Positions 16,989-26,059 are shown, counted from the stretch's first letter. The stretch is 64,000 nt of DNA from JANMDS01 sp031430575 (GCA_031430575.1 JANPBT010000062.1:261082-325081); one strand, 5' to 3'. Program-made: numbers and translations. The notes: generated by a model from the sequence alone, not told the origin.

Positions 16989-18856
16989 GCGCCACAACCG
17001 CCAAGTACCGCAAATTTGTATTTGGAGCGACCGATATCAACGTGCGCGATGCCAACGGTGGCCTGCAATACGTCAAAGCAACCACGCCATTGCAACCGCA
17101 TCCACAACGGATCACGGATCGACTCGTGCACTGGGCGAGCGTCGCGCCAACGCGTACGGTCTTCGCCCGGCGCGAAAAAAACGCGGATGGGTCGCGCGGG
17201 CAATGGAGACATATCACCTACGCGCAGGCCTATAGCGCCGCGCGCAGCATCGCCCAAGCGCTCATTGATCGGGGGCTTTCGGCAGAGCGACCCGTCGTAA
17301 TTTTGAGCGAAAACGATCTCGATCACGCCCTACTTTCCTTGGGGTGCTTGCTTGCAGGCGTTGCCTATTGCCCCGTTTCGCCAGCGTATTCCGTGGTGAG
17401 TCAAGATTATGAAAAATTGCGACATGTGCTCGGCAATCTCACGCCTGGGTTGGTCTTTGCGGCGGATGCTAAACGCTACGGCAAAGCCATTGCGGAAACT
17501 TGCGATGCATCCATTGAAATTGTTCTTGTTGATGCCCAGCCCAGCGATGCAGACTTTAAGGGAAAATTAACGTCGTTTGATGAACTTTTGGCAACGCAGG
17601 TGACGGCAAGTGTTGATACTGCAATGGCCGCAATCACCGGCGATACGATCGCTAAATTTCTCTTTACCTCCGGCTCGACCAAGCTGCCAAAAGGCGTGAT
17701 TAATACCCACCGCATGTGGTGCGCAAATCAGCAGCAAATGATGCAATCGATGCCCGCATTTGCCGATTCGCCTGTGCTCGTTGATTGGTTGCCATGGAAT
17801 CACACGTTTGGCGGTAACCACAATTTCGGCGCAGTGATTTACAACGGCGGCACCCTCTACATCGACGATGGTAAGCCCACCCCAGCGCTCATGGGTGAGA
17901 CGTTGCGTAACTTGCGTGAAATCGCCCCCACGTTGTATTTCAACGTGCCTACAGGCTTTGAGGCGATTGCCAACGCGATGAAAACGGACGACGTTTTGCG
18001 TAAGAATTTGCTTTCTCGGGTTCAAATGTTTTTTTATGCCGGTGCGGCACTTGCTCAGCCGATCTGGGATAGCCTTTTCGAGAGCCAAGAGCGTGAGATC
18101 GGTGAACGGATCGTCATGACCACGGGGCTTGGCATGACCGAGTCAGGGCCGTTTGCACTTTCGGTTACCAGCGAAAACGTGCAGGCGGGCTATCTCGGCG
18201 TGCCAACGCCCGGCATGGAAATTAAGCTCGTGCCGATTGACGGAAAAATGGAGGTTCGTTATCGCGGACCAAATATTACGCAAGGTTACTGGCGTAATGA
18301 GGCCGCGACCGCCGAGGCGTTTGACGAAGAGCGTTTTTTCAAAACGGGCGATGCGGTGCTTTGGATCGACCCGACAGACCTGCAAATGGGCTTGCGCTTC
18401 GATGGCCGGATCGCAGAAGACTTCAAGCTCTCGACCGGCACGTTTGTCTCGGTAGGCCCGATGCGGGCGCGGGTCATCGCGGCTGGCGCGCCCTATGTGC
18501 AAGATGTCGTTGTGACTGGCATCAATCGCAGCGAAGTCGGTGCACTGGTTTTTCCAACGTCGGCGGTGCGGGCTTTAAGTGGGCTCGCTGCGCTCGCAAC
18601 GTTGCAGGAGGTCGTCGAAAGCGCGCCTGTGCAGGCGTATTTTCAAAATATGGTCAACACGTTATCGCGTACGGCAACCGGCAGCGCGAATCGAATTTCA
18701 AGACTACACTTACTCCACGCCGCGCCGTCGATCGACAAGGGAGAAGTGACCGACAAAGGCTCGATCAACCAACGCAGCGTCTTGCAGCACCGCGATGCGG
18801 TCGTTGAGGCGATGTACGCAGGCGAATTGCCTTTCACCATTGCCCTGCGGGTCTAG
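16985..18856 (+). CDS. Feruloyl-CoA-synthase-like acyl-CoA ligase (AMP-binding)
   Basis: Adenylate-forming ligase of 623 residues that would activate a carboxylic acid to its CoA thioester. The ATP-binding P-loop is FTSGSTKLPKG near residues 227-237. YWRNEAATAEAFDEERFFKTGD is the usual adenylate-domain motif, and DKGEVTDKGSINQR near the C-terminus carries the catalytic Lys. The start region (TPLQPHPQRITDRLVHWA) and overall length fit the feruloyl-CoA synthase group. It overlaps the crotonase gene by 4 bases and is followed by a Bug receptor. Substrate as ferulate or another hydroxycinnamate is a family-level inference. Confidence 0.88.
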   Translation: MSATTAKYRKFVFGATDINVRDANGGLQYVKATTPLQPHPQRITDRLVHWASVAPTRTVFARREKNADGSRGQWRHITYAQAYSAARSIAQALIDRGLSAERPVVILSENDLDHALLSLGCLLAGVAYCPVSPAYSVVSQDYEKLRHVLGNLTPGLVFAADAKRYGKAIAETCDASIEIVLVDAQPSDADFKGKLTSFDELLATQVTASVDTAMAAITGDTIAKFLFTSGSTKLPKGVINTHRMWCANQQQMMQSMPAFADSPVLVDWLPWNHTFGGNHNFGAVIYNGGTLYIDDGKPTPALMGETLRNLREIAPTLYFNVPTGFEAIANAMKTDDVLRKNLLSRVQMFFYAGAALAQPIWDSLFESQEREIGERIVMTTGLGMTESGPFALSVTSENVQAGYLGVPTPGMEIKLVPIDGKMEVRYRGPNITQGYWRNEAATAEAFDEERFFKTGDAVLWIDPTDLQMGLRFDGRIAEDFKLSTGTFVSVGPMRARVIAAGAPYVQDVVVTGINRSEVGALVFPTSAVRALSGLAALATLQEVVESAPVQAYFQNMVNTLSRTATGSANRISRLHLLHAAPSIDKGEVTDKGSINQRSVLQHRDAVVEAMYAGELPFTIALRV

Positions 18857-18908
18857 TCTCATTGTTACGCATTAAGTATCATCAATAATTCTCAAGGAGG
18901 AAGTACCC

Positions 18909-19901
18909 ATGGCATCACGTCGTCAATTCGTCCAAGGCACCACCGCGCTCGCAGCTTATGCGGCATTGCAGCCATTTAATGTTTTTGCGCAAATGGTTGA
19001 GCAAGTAAAGGTGTTCTACGGTTTTCCAGCGGGCAGTGCGGGCGATGTGATCGCGCGTCGGATCGCAGAGAAATTCGCCGGTACACCCTACAGCAAAAAT
19101 CAAGGCATCGTTGACAATCGCCCGGGTGCGGGTGGGCGCATTGCGCTCGAAGCGCTAAAAGCATCCCCTGCGGATGGGAGTTGTCTCGCACACACTCCGT
19201 TTTCACCGATTGCGCTTTACCCGCATGTTTACTCCAAGCTTTCGTACAAACCGTTTGAGGATTTCACGCCGGTCTCGACGTCGTCGATCATTCATCATGC
19301 GATCAGCGTTGGCCCATTAGTTCCCGCCTCAGTAACGACGTTGAAAGATTTCATCGCCTGGTGTAAGGCTAATCCTGAAAAAGCTAACTACGGTTCACCT
19401 GCAGCCGGTTCGACGCCGCATTTCGTTGGCGCACTGTTGGGCATTGCCTCTGGAATTGATTTCAAGCATGTGCCGTATCGTGGCTCTGTGCCGGGAATTA
19501 CCGATGCTGTCGGAGGCCAAGTCGCCTGCATGATTTGTCCGCAGGGCGATCATATTCCGAATTTCCGCGCTGGAAAATTGCGCACTTTAGCAACCACGGG
19601 CGCGAAACGCTCGCCGTTTTTGCCCGAAGTACCGACGTTTGCAGAGCAAGGCTTTCCAGATTTAGTCGTTGAGGAATGGTTCGGTTTTTATGCGCCCGCC
19701 AAGACGCCAGCAAGTGTCGTCCAGGCCGCGAGTAATGCGATCCGCAATGCAATTTCTGATAGCAGCGTGCAAGAGTCGCTCAAGGTAATCGGCCTGCTAC
19801 CCGGCGGCATGACGCCTGATGAAATGGGACGCTCGGCGCGCGCTGAATTTGAGCGCTGGGGACCGTTAGTCAAAAAGATTGGCTTCACAGCGGAATCGTA
19901 A
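18909..19901 (+). CDS. Bug-family tripartite tricarboxylate transporter receptor, Tat-type signal
   Basis: Periplasmic solute receptor of 330 residues. The start ATG follows AAGGAGG with 8-base spacing. The N-terminus SRRQFVQGTTALAAYAAL carries a twin-arginine motif, so export may be Tat-dependent. Family motifs are visible: PAGSAGDVIARRIAEK, VDNRPGAGGRIALEALK, and VPYRGSVPGITDAVGGQV. No TctA/TctB membrane partners are in the window, as is usual for Bug receptors scattered in Burkholderiales. Its place after the ligase operon suggests an aromatic acid ligand. The unit ends in a hairpin terminator built from two dispersed repeats. Confidence 0.92.
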   Translation: MASRRQFVQGTTALAAYAALQPFNVFAQMVEQVKVFYGFPAGSAGDVIARRIAEKFAGTPYSKNQGIVDNRPGAGGRIALEALKASPADGSCLAHTPFSPIALYPHVYSKLSYKPFEDFTPVSTSSIIHHAISVGPLVPASVTTLKDFIAWCKANPEKANYGSPAAGSTPHFVGALLGIASGIDFKHVPYRGSVPGITDAVGGQVACMICPQGDHIPNFRAGKLRTLATTGAKRSPFLPEVPTFAEQGFPDLVVEEWFGFYAPAKTPASVVQAASNAIRNAISDSSVQESLKVIGLLPGGMTPDEMGRSARAEFERWGPLVKKIGFTAES

Positions 19902-19925
19902 TCCGCAAGCACTCTCATGAAGCGT

Positions 19926-19972
19926 AAAACTGCGCCGCAGGTATTGCACATATACCTGCGGCGCAGTTTTTT
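19926..19972 (+). terminator. Rho-independent terminator made of two inverted dispersed repeats
   Basis: AAAACTGCGCCGCAGGTAT (19926-19944) pairs perfectly over 19 bases with 19952-19970 across a 7-base loop, followed by an uninterrupted T tract (19967-19972). It lies 25 bases after the Bug receptor stop. The two centres are 19930-19940 and 19956-19966. Confidence 0.93.
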
Positions 19973-20014
19973 GTGAATTTGTCGTTTGTCTATTTTTGTT
20001 TGAGTTAATCCGCT

Positions 20015-21697
20015 ATGATTTATCGTCCAAACTTGCAAGATGTCTCCTTTATCCTGTTTGATGTGCTTCAGGCGGAGCAGCAACTCGCTGCGCTGCCGAT
20101 CTTTTCAGAAGTCGATGCTCCACTGATCTCGCAGGTGCTTGAAGAGGCGGGTAAGTTTGTTGGCGAAGTTGTCGCGCCCCTCAATCGTGATGGCGACGAA
20201 ATTGGCTGCACATGGAGCGCGGGCGTCGTCACGACGCCACCCGGGTTTCGCGCGGCGTATCAGCAGTTTTGGCAAGCGGGCTGGCCCGCGCTTTCGGCCA
20301 ACGCAGAGGAGGGCGGGCAGGGGTTACCGAGCGTTTTGGAATGCATTCTCTATGAGTGGCTCAATGGCGCAAATCACGGCTGGACGATGGCGCCGGGCTT
20401 GTTGCACGGCGCCTATGAGTGCATTGCCCATCACGCCAGCGATGCCTTGAAAAGTCAGTATTTGGAAAAGGTTGCAACGGGTGAATGGTTAGCGACCATG
20501 TGCCTCACTGAGTCACACGCAGGCAGCGATTTAGGGCTTGCCCGCACGTCGGCGATCGTGCAACCCGATGGCAGTTATCAGATCACAGGCGAGAAGATTT
20601 TTATCTCTGGCGGTGAGCACGACCTGACCGACAATATCGTCCACCTTGTGCTTGCGCGAATGCCAGATGCAGTCCCAGGCCCTAAGGGACTTTCGCTATT
20701 TCTCGCGCCTAAATTTTTCCCAGATGGCAATCGCAACGCCGTGCACTGTGATCGCATTGAAGAGAAAATGGGCTTGCACGGTAGCTCAACGTGTGCCATG
20801 CGTTTCGATGGTGCAAGAGGATGGCTTGTTGGCGAAGCAGGTCGCGGCCTGAACGCAATGTTTTTGATGATGAATGCAGCGCGCCTGCATGTGGCCATGC
20901 AAGGCATTTCTGCGCTCGATACCGCTTTACAAAAAGCGACGCGCTACGCTAACGAGCGCAAGCAGATGCGCGCCCCGGGCTCGAAGCAATCCGTTGATTT
21001 CATCATTGAGCACGCTGCCGTACGCCGTATCTTGAATACCCAACGCGCGTGGCGTGACGGCGGGCGCGTGCTCGCCTATCAGACCGCGATTGAGCTCGAT
21101 ATTGCAAAGCATCATCCAGATGCCGATCGTCGGGCGCAAGCTGAAATATGGAATAGTCTACTCACGCCGGTGCTCAAAGCAGCGTGGACGCAGCAAGGTT
21201 TTGAGGGCGCGAGTGCCTGCCTGCAAGTCTTTGGTGGGCACGGTTATATCCGCGAGTGGGGCGTTGAGCAAATCGTGCGTGATGTGCGGGTGGCGATGAT
21301 TTATGAAGGCACGAATGAAATTCAGGCCAATGATTTGTTGCTACGCAAAGTGCTCGGCGATGGTGGTGCGCAATTGACCCAACTCATTATCAGGCTGCGC
21401 GCGGAGATCGCGGGAACGAAAGATACCTGCGGCGCAGATTTAGCACTTAAATCTCTCCTTGAATGCGCAAACAACGTGGTTGCTGGGCATGCCCTTGATC
21501 CGCTCGTGGCCTTCGAGATCGCAGGTGATTTTTTGCGCGTTGCTGCGTTAGCCATGATGGCGTGGAGTTGGTCGCGGATTAGTGCGTTCAGCGATGTTTC
21601 AGAAATTGCGCAAACGAGGATAGCCTTTTTACGGTTCGTAATGCCTGAGCTTACGATGCGCGTGCGCATCGTGCATGCGGCTTACCAACCTGCCTAG
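20015..21697 (+). CDS. Acyl-CoA dehydrogenase (long, DmdC-like form)
   Basis: FAD-dependent acyl-CoA dehydrogenase of 560 residues, longer than the usual 380-400 because of an extra C-terminal domain, as in the group containing methylmercaptopropionyl-CoA dehydrogenase DmdC. Flavin/substrate segments: MCLTESHAGSDLGLARTSA, GEKIFISGGEHDLTDNIVH, QVFGGHGYIREWGVEQIVRD, and IYEGTNEIQANDLL. It would oxidise an acyl-CoA to the enoyl-CoA, passing electrons to ETF. It starts after the repeat-built terminator and is a separate unit. A dispersed-repeat copy in the C-terminal extension encodes DTCGADLA. Confidence 0.9.
   Translation: MIYRPNLQDVSFILFDVLQAEQQLAALPIFSEVDAPLISQVLEEAGKFVGEVVAPLNRDGDEIGCTWSAGVVTTPPGFRAAYQQFWQAGWPALSANAEEGGQGLPSVLECILYEWLNGANHGWTMAPGLLHGAYECIAHHASDALKSQYLEKVATGEWLATMCLTESHAGSDLGLARTSAIVQPDGSYQITGEKIFISGGEHDLTDNIVHLVLARMPDAVPGPKGLSLFLAPKFFPDGNRNAVHCDRIEEKMGLHGSSTCAMRFDGARGWLVGEAGRGLNAMFLMMNAARLHVAMQGISALDTALQKATRYANERKQMRAPGSKQSVDFIIEHAAVRRILNTQRAWRDGGRVLAYQTAIELDIAKHHPDADRRAQAEIWNSLLTPVLKAAWTQQGFEGASACLQVFGGHGYIREWGVEQIVRDVRVAMIYEGTNEIQANDLLLRKVLGDGGAQLTQLIIRLRAEIAGTKDTCGADLALKSLLECANNVVAGHALDPLVAFEIAGDFLRVAALAMMAWSWSRISAFSDVSEIAQTRIAFLRFVMPELTMRVRIVHAAYQPA
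21423..21439 (-). repeat. Dispersed repeat, reverse, in acyl-CoA dehydrogenase
   Basis: Centre at 21427-21437, read in the gene frame as DTCGADL, in the poorly conserved linker of the C-terminal extension. Confidence 0.92.
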
Positions 21698-21777
21698 CGG
21701 CGGGCAGTAAGATTCTGTGTTGCAGGTATTCGCCGTAAACGGTGAAACTAGACTTGAAACTACTTTAAACTGGATGA

Positions 21778-21794
21778 TTCTGCGCCGCAGGTAT
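21778..21794 (+). repeat. Dispersed repeat, forward, upstream of the SMP-30 gene
   Basis: Centre at 21780-21790, intergenic. A likely decayed copy lies about 65 bases before it (21715-21730, CTGTGTTGCAGGTATT). Confidence 0.92.
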
Positions 21795-21829
21795 TGCTAC
21801 AACACGCGGCGCACACTCAGGAATTTCCC

Positions 21830-22801
21830 ATGCTCGCTGGCCCCCAGTTTCCCTTCTCGCCCAACCAACGCTACCCGGACGATGCGATCAAAATCATCGA
21901 CCCGAGCTTTGCTAAATATCGAATTTTTAGCAGCAGCGTCGAGCAATTAGGCTCGGGGATGCGCTGGGCCGAAGGGCCCGTTTGGTTTGGGGATGGTCAG
22001 TATTTGCTCGTGAGTGATGTGCCTGGAAACTGCATTTGGAAGTGGGACGCTACGAACGGCAGCTTTACGCCTTGGCGTACGCCATCTGATTTTGCCAATG
22101 GTCAAGCGCGTGATGCGAGCGGCAGATTAATCACCTGCGAGCATGGCAACCGCCGGATCACCCGCACTGAGATTTCAGGCAAAGTCACCGTGCTTGCCGA
22201 CCATTTTCAGGGTAAGCGATTGAACTCACCCAATGACATCACAAGCACGCGCGATGGTTCAGTTTGGTTTACTGATCCTTCCTTTGGCATTATGGGCGAA
22301 TGGGAAGGGGCAAAAGCCGAGCAGGAGATCACGCATGCGGTCTATCGGATCACCCCGGATGGCAAGCTGCATCAAATGATCACTGATTTGGCCGCACCAA
22401 ACGGTCTTGCGTTTTCTCCCGATGAGAAAAAACTCTACGTCGTCGAAAGCCGCGCATTACCCAATCGTTTGATCTGGAGCTACGATGTGTCCGCTCAATA
22501 TGCGCTCTCCAAAAAGAAGAAATTTATTGATGCCGACGGCCCAGGTGCCTTTGATGGCTTTGCGGTCGATGTCGATGGAAATTTATGGTGCGGATTTGGC
22601 GGCAACGGCTCGCCCGAAGGGCGGGGCGAAGCGCTAGATGGTGTGCGTGTTTACGACGCGCACGGTCAGCTGATCGGATTCATTCATCTTCCTGAGCGTT
22701 GCGCCAACGTCTGCTTTGGTGGTGAAAAAAATAATCGTCTCTTCATGGCTGCAAGCCACTCACTCTATGCGGTGTACGTCAATACCTGCGGCGCAGTTTA
22801 G
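21830..22801 (+). CDS. SMP-30/gluconolactonase family protein
   Basis: Six-bladed beta-propeller lactonase of 323 residues, expected to hydrolyse a sugar or other lactone with a bound divalent metal. Motifs: GMRWAEGPVWFGDGQYLLVSD at the start (the metal-binding Glu is in AEGPVW), LNSPNDITSTRDGSVWFTDP, APNGLAFSPDEKKLYVVES, and the blade with DGFAVDVDGNLWCG. No signal peptide is evident. The last residues NTCGAV and the stop codon lie in a dispersed-repeat copy, so this copy ends the gene. The upstream TTG at 21794 would start inside another repeat copy and is less likely. Confidence 0.9.
   Translation: MLAGPQFPFSPNQRYPDDAIKIIDPSFAKYRIFSSSVEQLGSGMRWAEGPVWFGDGQYLLVSDVPGNCIWKWDATNGSFTPWRTPSDFANGQARDASGRLITCEHGNRRITRTEISGKVTVLADHFQGKRLNSPNDITSTRDGSVWFTDPSFGIMGEWEGAKAEQEITHAVYRITPDGKLHQMITDLAAPNGLAFSPDEKKLYVVESRALPNRLIWSYDVSAQYALSKKKKFIDADGPGAFDGFAVDVDGNLWCGFGGNGSPEGRGEALDGVRVYDAHGQLIGFIHLPERCANVCFGGEKNNRLFMAASHSLYAVYVNTCGAV
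22782..22798 (-). repeat. Dispersed repeat, reverse, encoding the C-terminus of the SMP-30 protein
   Basis: Centre at 22786-22796. It is read as NTCGAV followed at once by the TAG stop. Confidence 0.92.
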
Positions 22802-23202
22802 GGCGAACTACGTGTCTGGCCGCGCAAATTGAGCAACGCGCGGTGTGCGGGTTCTAGTTGGTGATTGGTGCGATTCCACGCGCGGCGTAGCGTTTTCGAG
22901 GCGCTCAAAAATATGACTCCGCGCTGCTTACCTCGCCGTTAAATGCCGACATGAAAATATACCTGCGGCGCAGCTTGGCGACATCCTCAAAATAAAGTTT
23001 TAATTGACCTTTGAATGACGTATGATCATGCCGCGGCTTCCGATGCGCGCAGGTGAGCCCGCAATTGTTTGCCATGGGCGAGGCGGTGATTGTCTGCTGT
23101 CGGTTTCTCGTCAACATTCTTCAGATTTTTAGTTTGATTGGCATTCAAATCTGCATGGTGTAGTTCACGTTTTTGATTTGTGCCAAATTGAGACTCTGCG
23201 CC
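22802..23202. other. Intergenic stretch with one dispersed repeat and no recognisable gene
   Basis: About 400 bases between the SMP-30 and glycosyltransferase genes. It holds the reverse repeat at 22959-22975. I see no convincing reading frame with a ribosome site, no RNA gene and no clear terminator. The second half should hold the promoter of the downstream gene, but I could not fix a -35/-10 pair. Confidence 0.5.
22959..22975 (-). repeat. Dispersed repeat, reverse, intergenic
   Basis: Centre at 22963-22973, followed by CTTGG instead of the usual AT. Confidence 0.9.
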
Positions 23203-24711
23203 ATGCTCTCATCTTTGCTTCCTCACGCTACAACATCATTTGCCACATCGCCAGTCGCTTCGCTTTTGCGTGCGCCAAACCCCCAGCGCCTGCCGTTGAC
23301 GGCGTATGCTTCAGTAGTGATTCCTGCGCTCAATGAGGCGCGTCGCATTTCAGATGTCGTGCGTTACGCTTTTTCTGATCCCGCCACCTTCGAAGTCATC
23401 GTGATCGACGATAGCTCGGTCGACGACACCGTTGCGCTCGCCCGGCAGGCGGGGGCAATCGTATTGACCAGCAGCATGCTGGGTAAGGGCGCATCCATGC
23501 AAGACGGCATTGCGCCTTCACGCTGCGATTATGTGGTCTATCTTGATGGCGATCTCGCGGGATTACGCCCTGGGCTGATTACGGAATTGTGCGCGCCGCT
23601 TTTAGACGATACTGCTGATTTTGTGAAGGCTCGTTTTGGGCGCGGTGGCGGGCGGGTCACCGAGCTGACCGCTAAGCCGATGCTCAAGATTTTCTTCCCG
23701 GAGCTTGCTCATATCGCACAGCCGCTTGGCGGTGTGATTGCCGCTAAAAAAGGGCTTTTGCGGGCCATGACGTTTGAGGATGCTTATGGCGTCGATGTCG
23801 GCCTACTTATTGATGCCCAACTGGCGGGCGCCCGCATCGCCGAGGTGGATATTGGCAGCTTAGATCATGAGAGCCAATCGCTGCATGATTTGACCTTCAT
23901 GGCCAATGAAGTTGGACGGGTCATTTTCAGTCGCGCGCGGTCAGCAGGGCGGTTGCATGTTGATCAAATCGCTGCGATGTACGAAAACCAACGGCTGGCC
24001 GCTTCTGGCATTGACTACGTGCTAACGCGCCGTCGCGGGCGCACCCGATTGCTGCTGCTCGAAATGGATCATGTCATCACCGAAATTGACTTTGCGAGCG
24101 CCTTGGCAAAAATTTCTGGGCACGACAGCGTTTTTGCGAAGCTGACAAACGAAGCGCTGCCTGACATTACCGAACGCAATCTGCAAATCGCGAAGTGCTT
24201 CCAATATGTTCACAAAAAGAAATTCGAACAGGTTGCGCATGCCTTACCACTGCGCGCGGGCGTGATTGATTTTGTGAACACCATGCGTCGGCGCGGATTC
24301 ATGGTCGGCATCGTCACCCAAAGCTATTTCGTTGCCGCAGAAATCGTACGCCGTCGGATCTTTGCCGACTTTGCAATTGCGCACACCATGGTGTTTGAAA
24401 ATGAGGTCTGCACAGGGCAGTTACGCGTCAATCCGGCATTTATCGATGCGAGCTCGCCTGCCGAGATGCGCCCGTGCAAGCGGCACGTGCTTGAGCGTTT
24501 CTTAAGCGATGAGGTAGCACCAAAAATTGATCAAACATGGATTGTGAGTGATTGCGCCCAAGATCGCGGTTTGATGCATTTGGCGGATCGTGGCTTCGCT
24601 TTTGCTTTAGGCCAAGCCACATCTGAAATTGATTGGACCCCATTGACGCCAATCATTGTCGATACGTTCTCGCAAATTTTGGATGTCGCAACTGATCAGT
24701 TTGAAGACTAA
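23203..24711 (+). CDS. Glucosyl-3-phosphoglycerate-synthase-like glycosyltransferase fused to a HAD-like domain
   Basis: Two-domain protein of about 502 residues. Residues here count from an in-frame TTG at 23173; the ATG 23203 is residue 11. The N-terminal GT-A half (45-280) has VVIPALNEARRI, VIDDSSVDDT, and the metal-binding DGD at 125-127 in VVYLDGDLAG. Its wording GRVTELTAKPMLKIFFPEL, QPLGGV, and YGVDVGLLIDAQL is that of GpgS/MpgS-type synthases that make phosphorylated glucosyl- or mannosylglycerate. The C-terminal half (290-500) resembles a HAD phosphatase: motif I LLLLEMDHVIT, motif II GIVTQSYF, motif IV SDCAQD. The first Asp of motif I is Glu here. A synthase-phosphatase fusion would make a compatible solute in one protein; activity of the HAD half is doubtful. 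Confidence 0.75.
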   Translation: MLSSLLPHATTSFATSPVASLLRAPNPQRLPLTAYASVVIPALNEARRISDVVRYAFSDPATFEVIVIDDSSVDDTVALARQAGAIVLTSSMLGKGASMQDGIAPSRCDYVVYLDGDLAGLRPGLITELCAPLLDDTADFVKARFGRGGGRVTELTAKPMLKIFFPELAHIAQPLGGVIAAKKGLLRAMTFEDAYGVDVGLLIDAQLAGARIAEVDIGSLDHESQSLHDLTFMANEVGRVIFSRARSAGRLHVDQIAAMYENQRLAASGIDYVLTRRRGRTRLLLLEMDHVITEIDFASALAKISGHDSVFAKLTNEALPDITERNLQIAKCFQYVHKKKFEQVAHALPLRAGVIDFVNTMRRRGFMVGIVTQSYFVAAEIVRRRIFADFAIAHTMVFENEVCTGQLRVNPAFIDASSPAEMRPCKRHVLERFLSDEVAPKIDQTWIVSDCAQDRGLMHLADRGFAFALGQATSEIDWTPLTPIIVDTFSQILDVATDQFED

Positions 24712-24928
24712 TTGCCGGCATCACGGATGCTGAACTTGGCCGCACTTTTGTGGCATCTTTGATATGCAAATGTGCTGCACTCTAACGACGGTTTGAAGAG
24801 CTGACGGAACTAGACAGCACGTATATCTTGGTGTACCGTGCGCTTGTGGATTTCGTAAGTTGTCCATCATTAATGCGCCCGTCAATCGACGTGCGCACCA
24901 ATTGAAAAAAAATAGAGGAGTACTCGCA

Positions 24929-25195
24929 ATGGAAAATCTCATCATTCAGCTCATTACAGGCGCTGTTGGCGGCAATCTCGGCGGCTTTTTGCTTAAAAAT
25001 CTCAGCCTTGGCACGATTGGTAATACGATTGCAGGTTTACTGGGCGGTGGCATTGGTGGCAATATTCTGGCGCCATTGATTGGTGGCGCAGCTCAGGGCG
25101 GCGGCATGGTCGGTAATGTCGCAGGCGCGGGCGTCGGCAGTATTGTGCTCATGGCCGTTGTTGGCTTAGTGAAAAATATGATGGCAAAGAAGTAA
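24929..25195 (+). CDS. Small glycine-zipper membrane protein
   Basis: Protein of 88 residues. The start ATG follows AGAGGAG with good spacing. The chain MENLIIQLITGAVGGNLGG...LKNLSLGTIGNTIAGLLGGG is rich in GxxxG repeats and ends in a hydrophobic segment (SIVLMAVVGLVKNMMAKK). It resembles a widespread unnamed family of Gly-rich proteins in Proteobacteria. A function is not known; membrane insertion or oligomerisation is suggested by the zippers. It is monocistronic, closed by a strong terminator. Confidence 0.85.
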   Translation: MENLIIQLITGAVGGNLGGFLLKNLSLGTIGNTIAGLLGGGIGGNILAPLIGGAAQGGGMVGNVAGAGVGSIVLMAVVGLVKNMMAKK

Positions 25196-25213
25196 AGCTT
25201 CGTTTTTTGATCT

Positions 25214-25248
25214 ACGCGGCGCGTCTTTACGCGCCGCGTTTGTTTGTG
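25214..25248 (+). terminator. Rho-independent terminator after the glycine-zipper gene
   Basis: ACGCGGCGCG (25214-25223) pairs with CGCGCCGCGT (25230-25239) over 10 bases across a TCTTTA loop, followed by TTTGTTTGT. Confidence 0.88.
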
Positions 25249-25318
25249 CTTTACATTCTTTTACTACTTCCGGTATTTCGATTTTTGGCGCGCCTTGCGC
25301 TGACTTTACAATGCGAGG

Positions 25319-26059
25319 ATGTTAGCAATCATCGGCGGCAGCGGCCTTACAACGCTCGCAAATTTAAGCGTCTCGCGCAAAGTCATCGCGATCACGCAAT
25401 GGGGCGACCCTTCTTCGCCAATCACTTACGGTGAAATCGGGGGCGAGAGCGCGATGTTTCTCGCGCGCCATGGCCCCGGGCATACGATTCCACCGCACAA
25501 AATTAACTATCGCGCAAATTTGCAAGCACTCAAAGATGCTGGCGCGACGCAGATTCTGGCGGTCGCCGCCGTCGGTGGCATCGCAGCCAACTGCGCGCCC
25601 GGTGTGTTGGTCGTTCCCGATCAAATTATCGACTACACAAGCGGAAGGGCAGCCACCTTTTTTGATGGTCACGATAAAAATGTTGTCCATGTCGATTTCA
25701 CTCACCCGTATTCAAGAACGTTGCGCGCCAATATGGTAGCGGCCGCGAGGGCGGCGGGCGTATCGATTGTTGATCATGGTGTGTATGGCGCGACCAACGG
25801 GCCGCGCTTGGAGACGATTGTTGAAATTGACATGATGGAGCGCGATGGCTGCAGCATTGTTGGCATGACTGGCATGCCTGAAGCAGTGCTCGCACGCGAG
25901 CTTGATTTGCCTTATTGCGCGTTGGCAGTCGTTGCCAATTCTGCTGCAGGGCGGGGCGATTCTGCAGAGTCGATTTCGCTGGAAGTGATCCGCGCAACGC
26001 TTGATGAATCCATGGAGCGGGTGCGCAGCGTGATCGAGCATTTCGTTCGCATGACATGA
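25319..26059 (+). CDS. S-methyl-5'-thioadenosine/thioinosine phosphorylase
   Basis: Purine nucleoside phosphorylase family 2 enzyme of 246 residues, splitting methylthioadenosine or methylthioinosine with phosphate to salvage the purine and methylthioribose-1-phosphate. Motifs: phosphate site GGSGL near the N-terminus, RHGPGHTIPPHKINYRAN, and GVYGATNGPRLET for the nucleoside pocket. Length matches the 245-residue MTI phosphorylase of Pseudomonas better than the 280-residue human-type MTAP, but residue-level discrimination was not possible. Its stop overlaps the def start by 4 bases, an operon link to peptide deformylase. Confidence 0.9.
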   Translation: MLAIIGGSGLTTLANLSVSRKVIAITQWGDPSSPITYGEIGGESAMFLARHGPGHTIPPHKINYRANLQALKDAGATQILAVAAVGGIAANCAPGVLVVPDQIIDYTSGRAATFFDGHDKNVVHVDFTHPYSRTLRANMVAAARAAGVSIVDHGVYGATNGPRLETIVEIDMMERDGCSIVGMTGMPEAVLARELDLPYCALAVVANSAAGRGDSAESISLEVIRATLDESMERVRSVIEHFVRMT

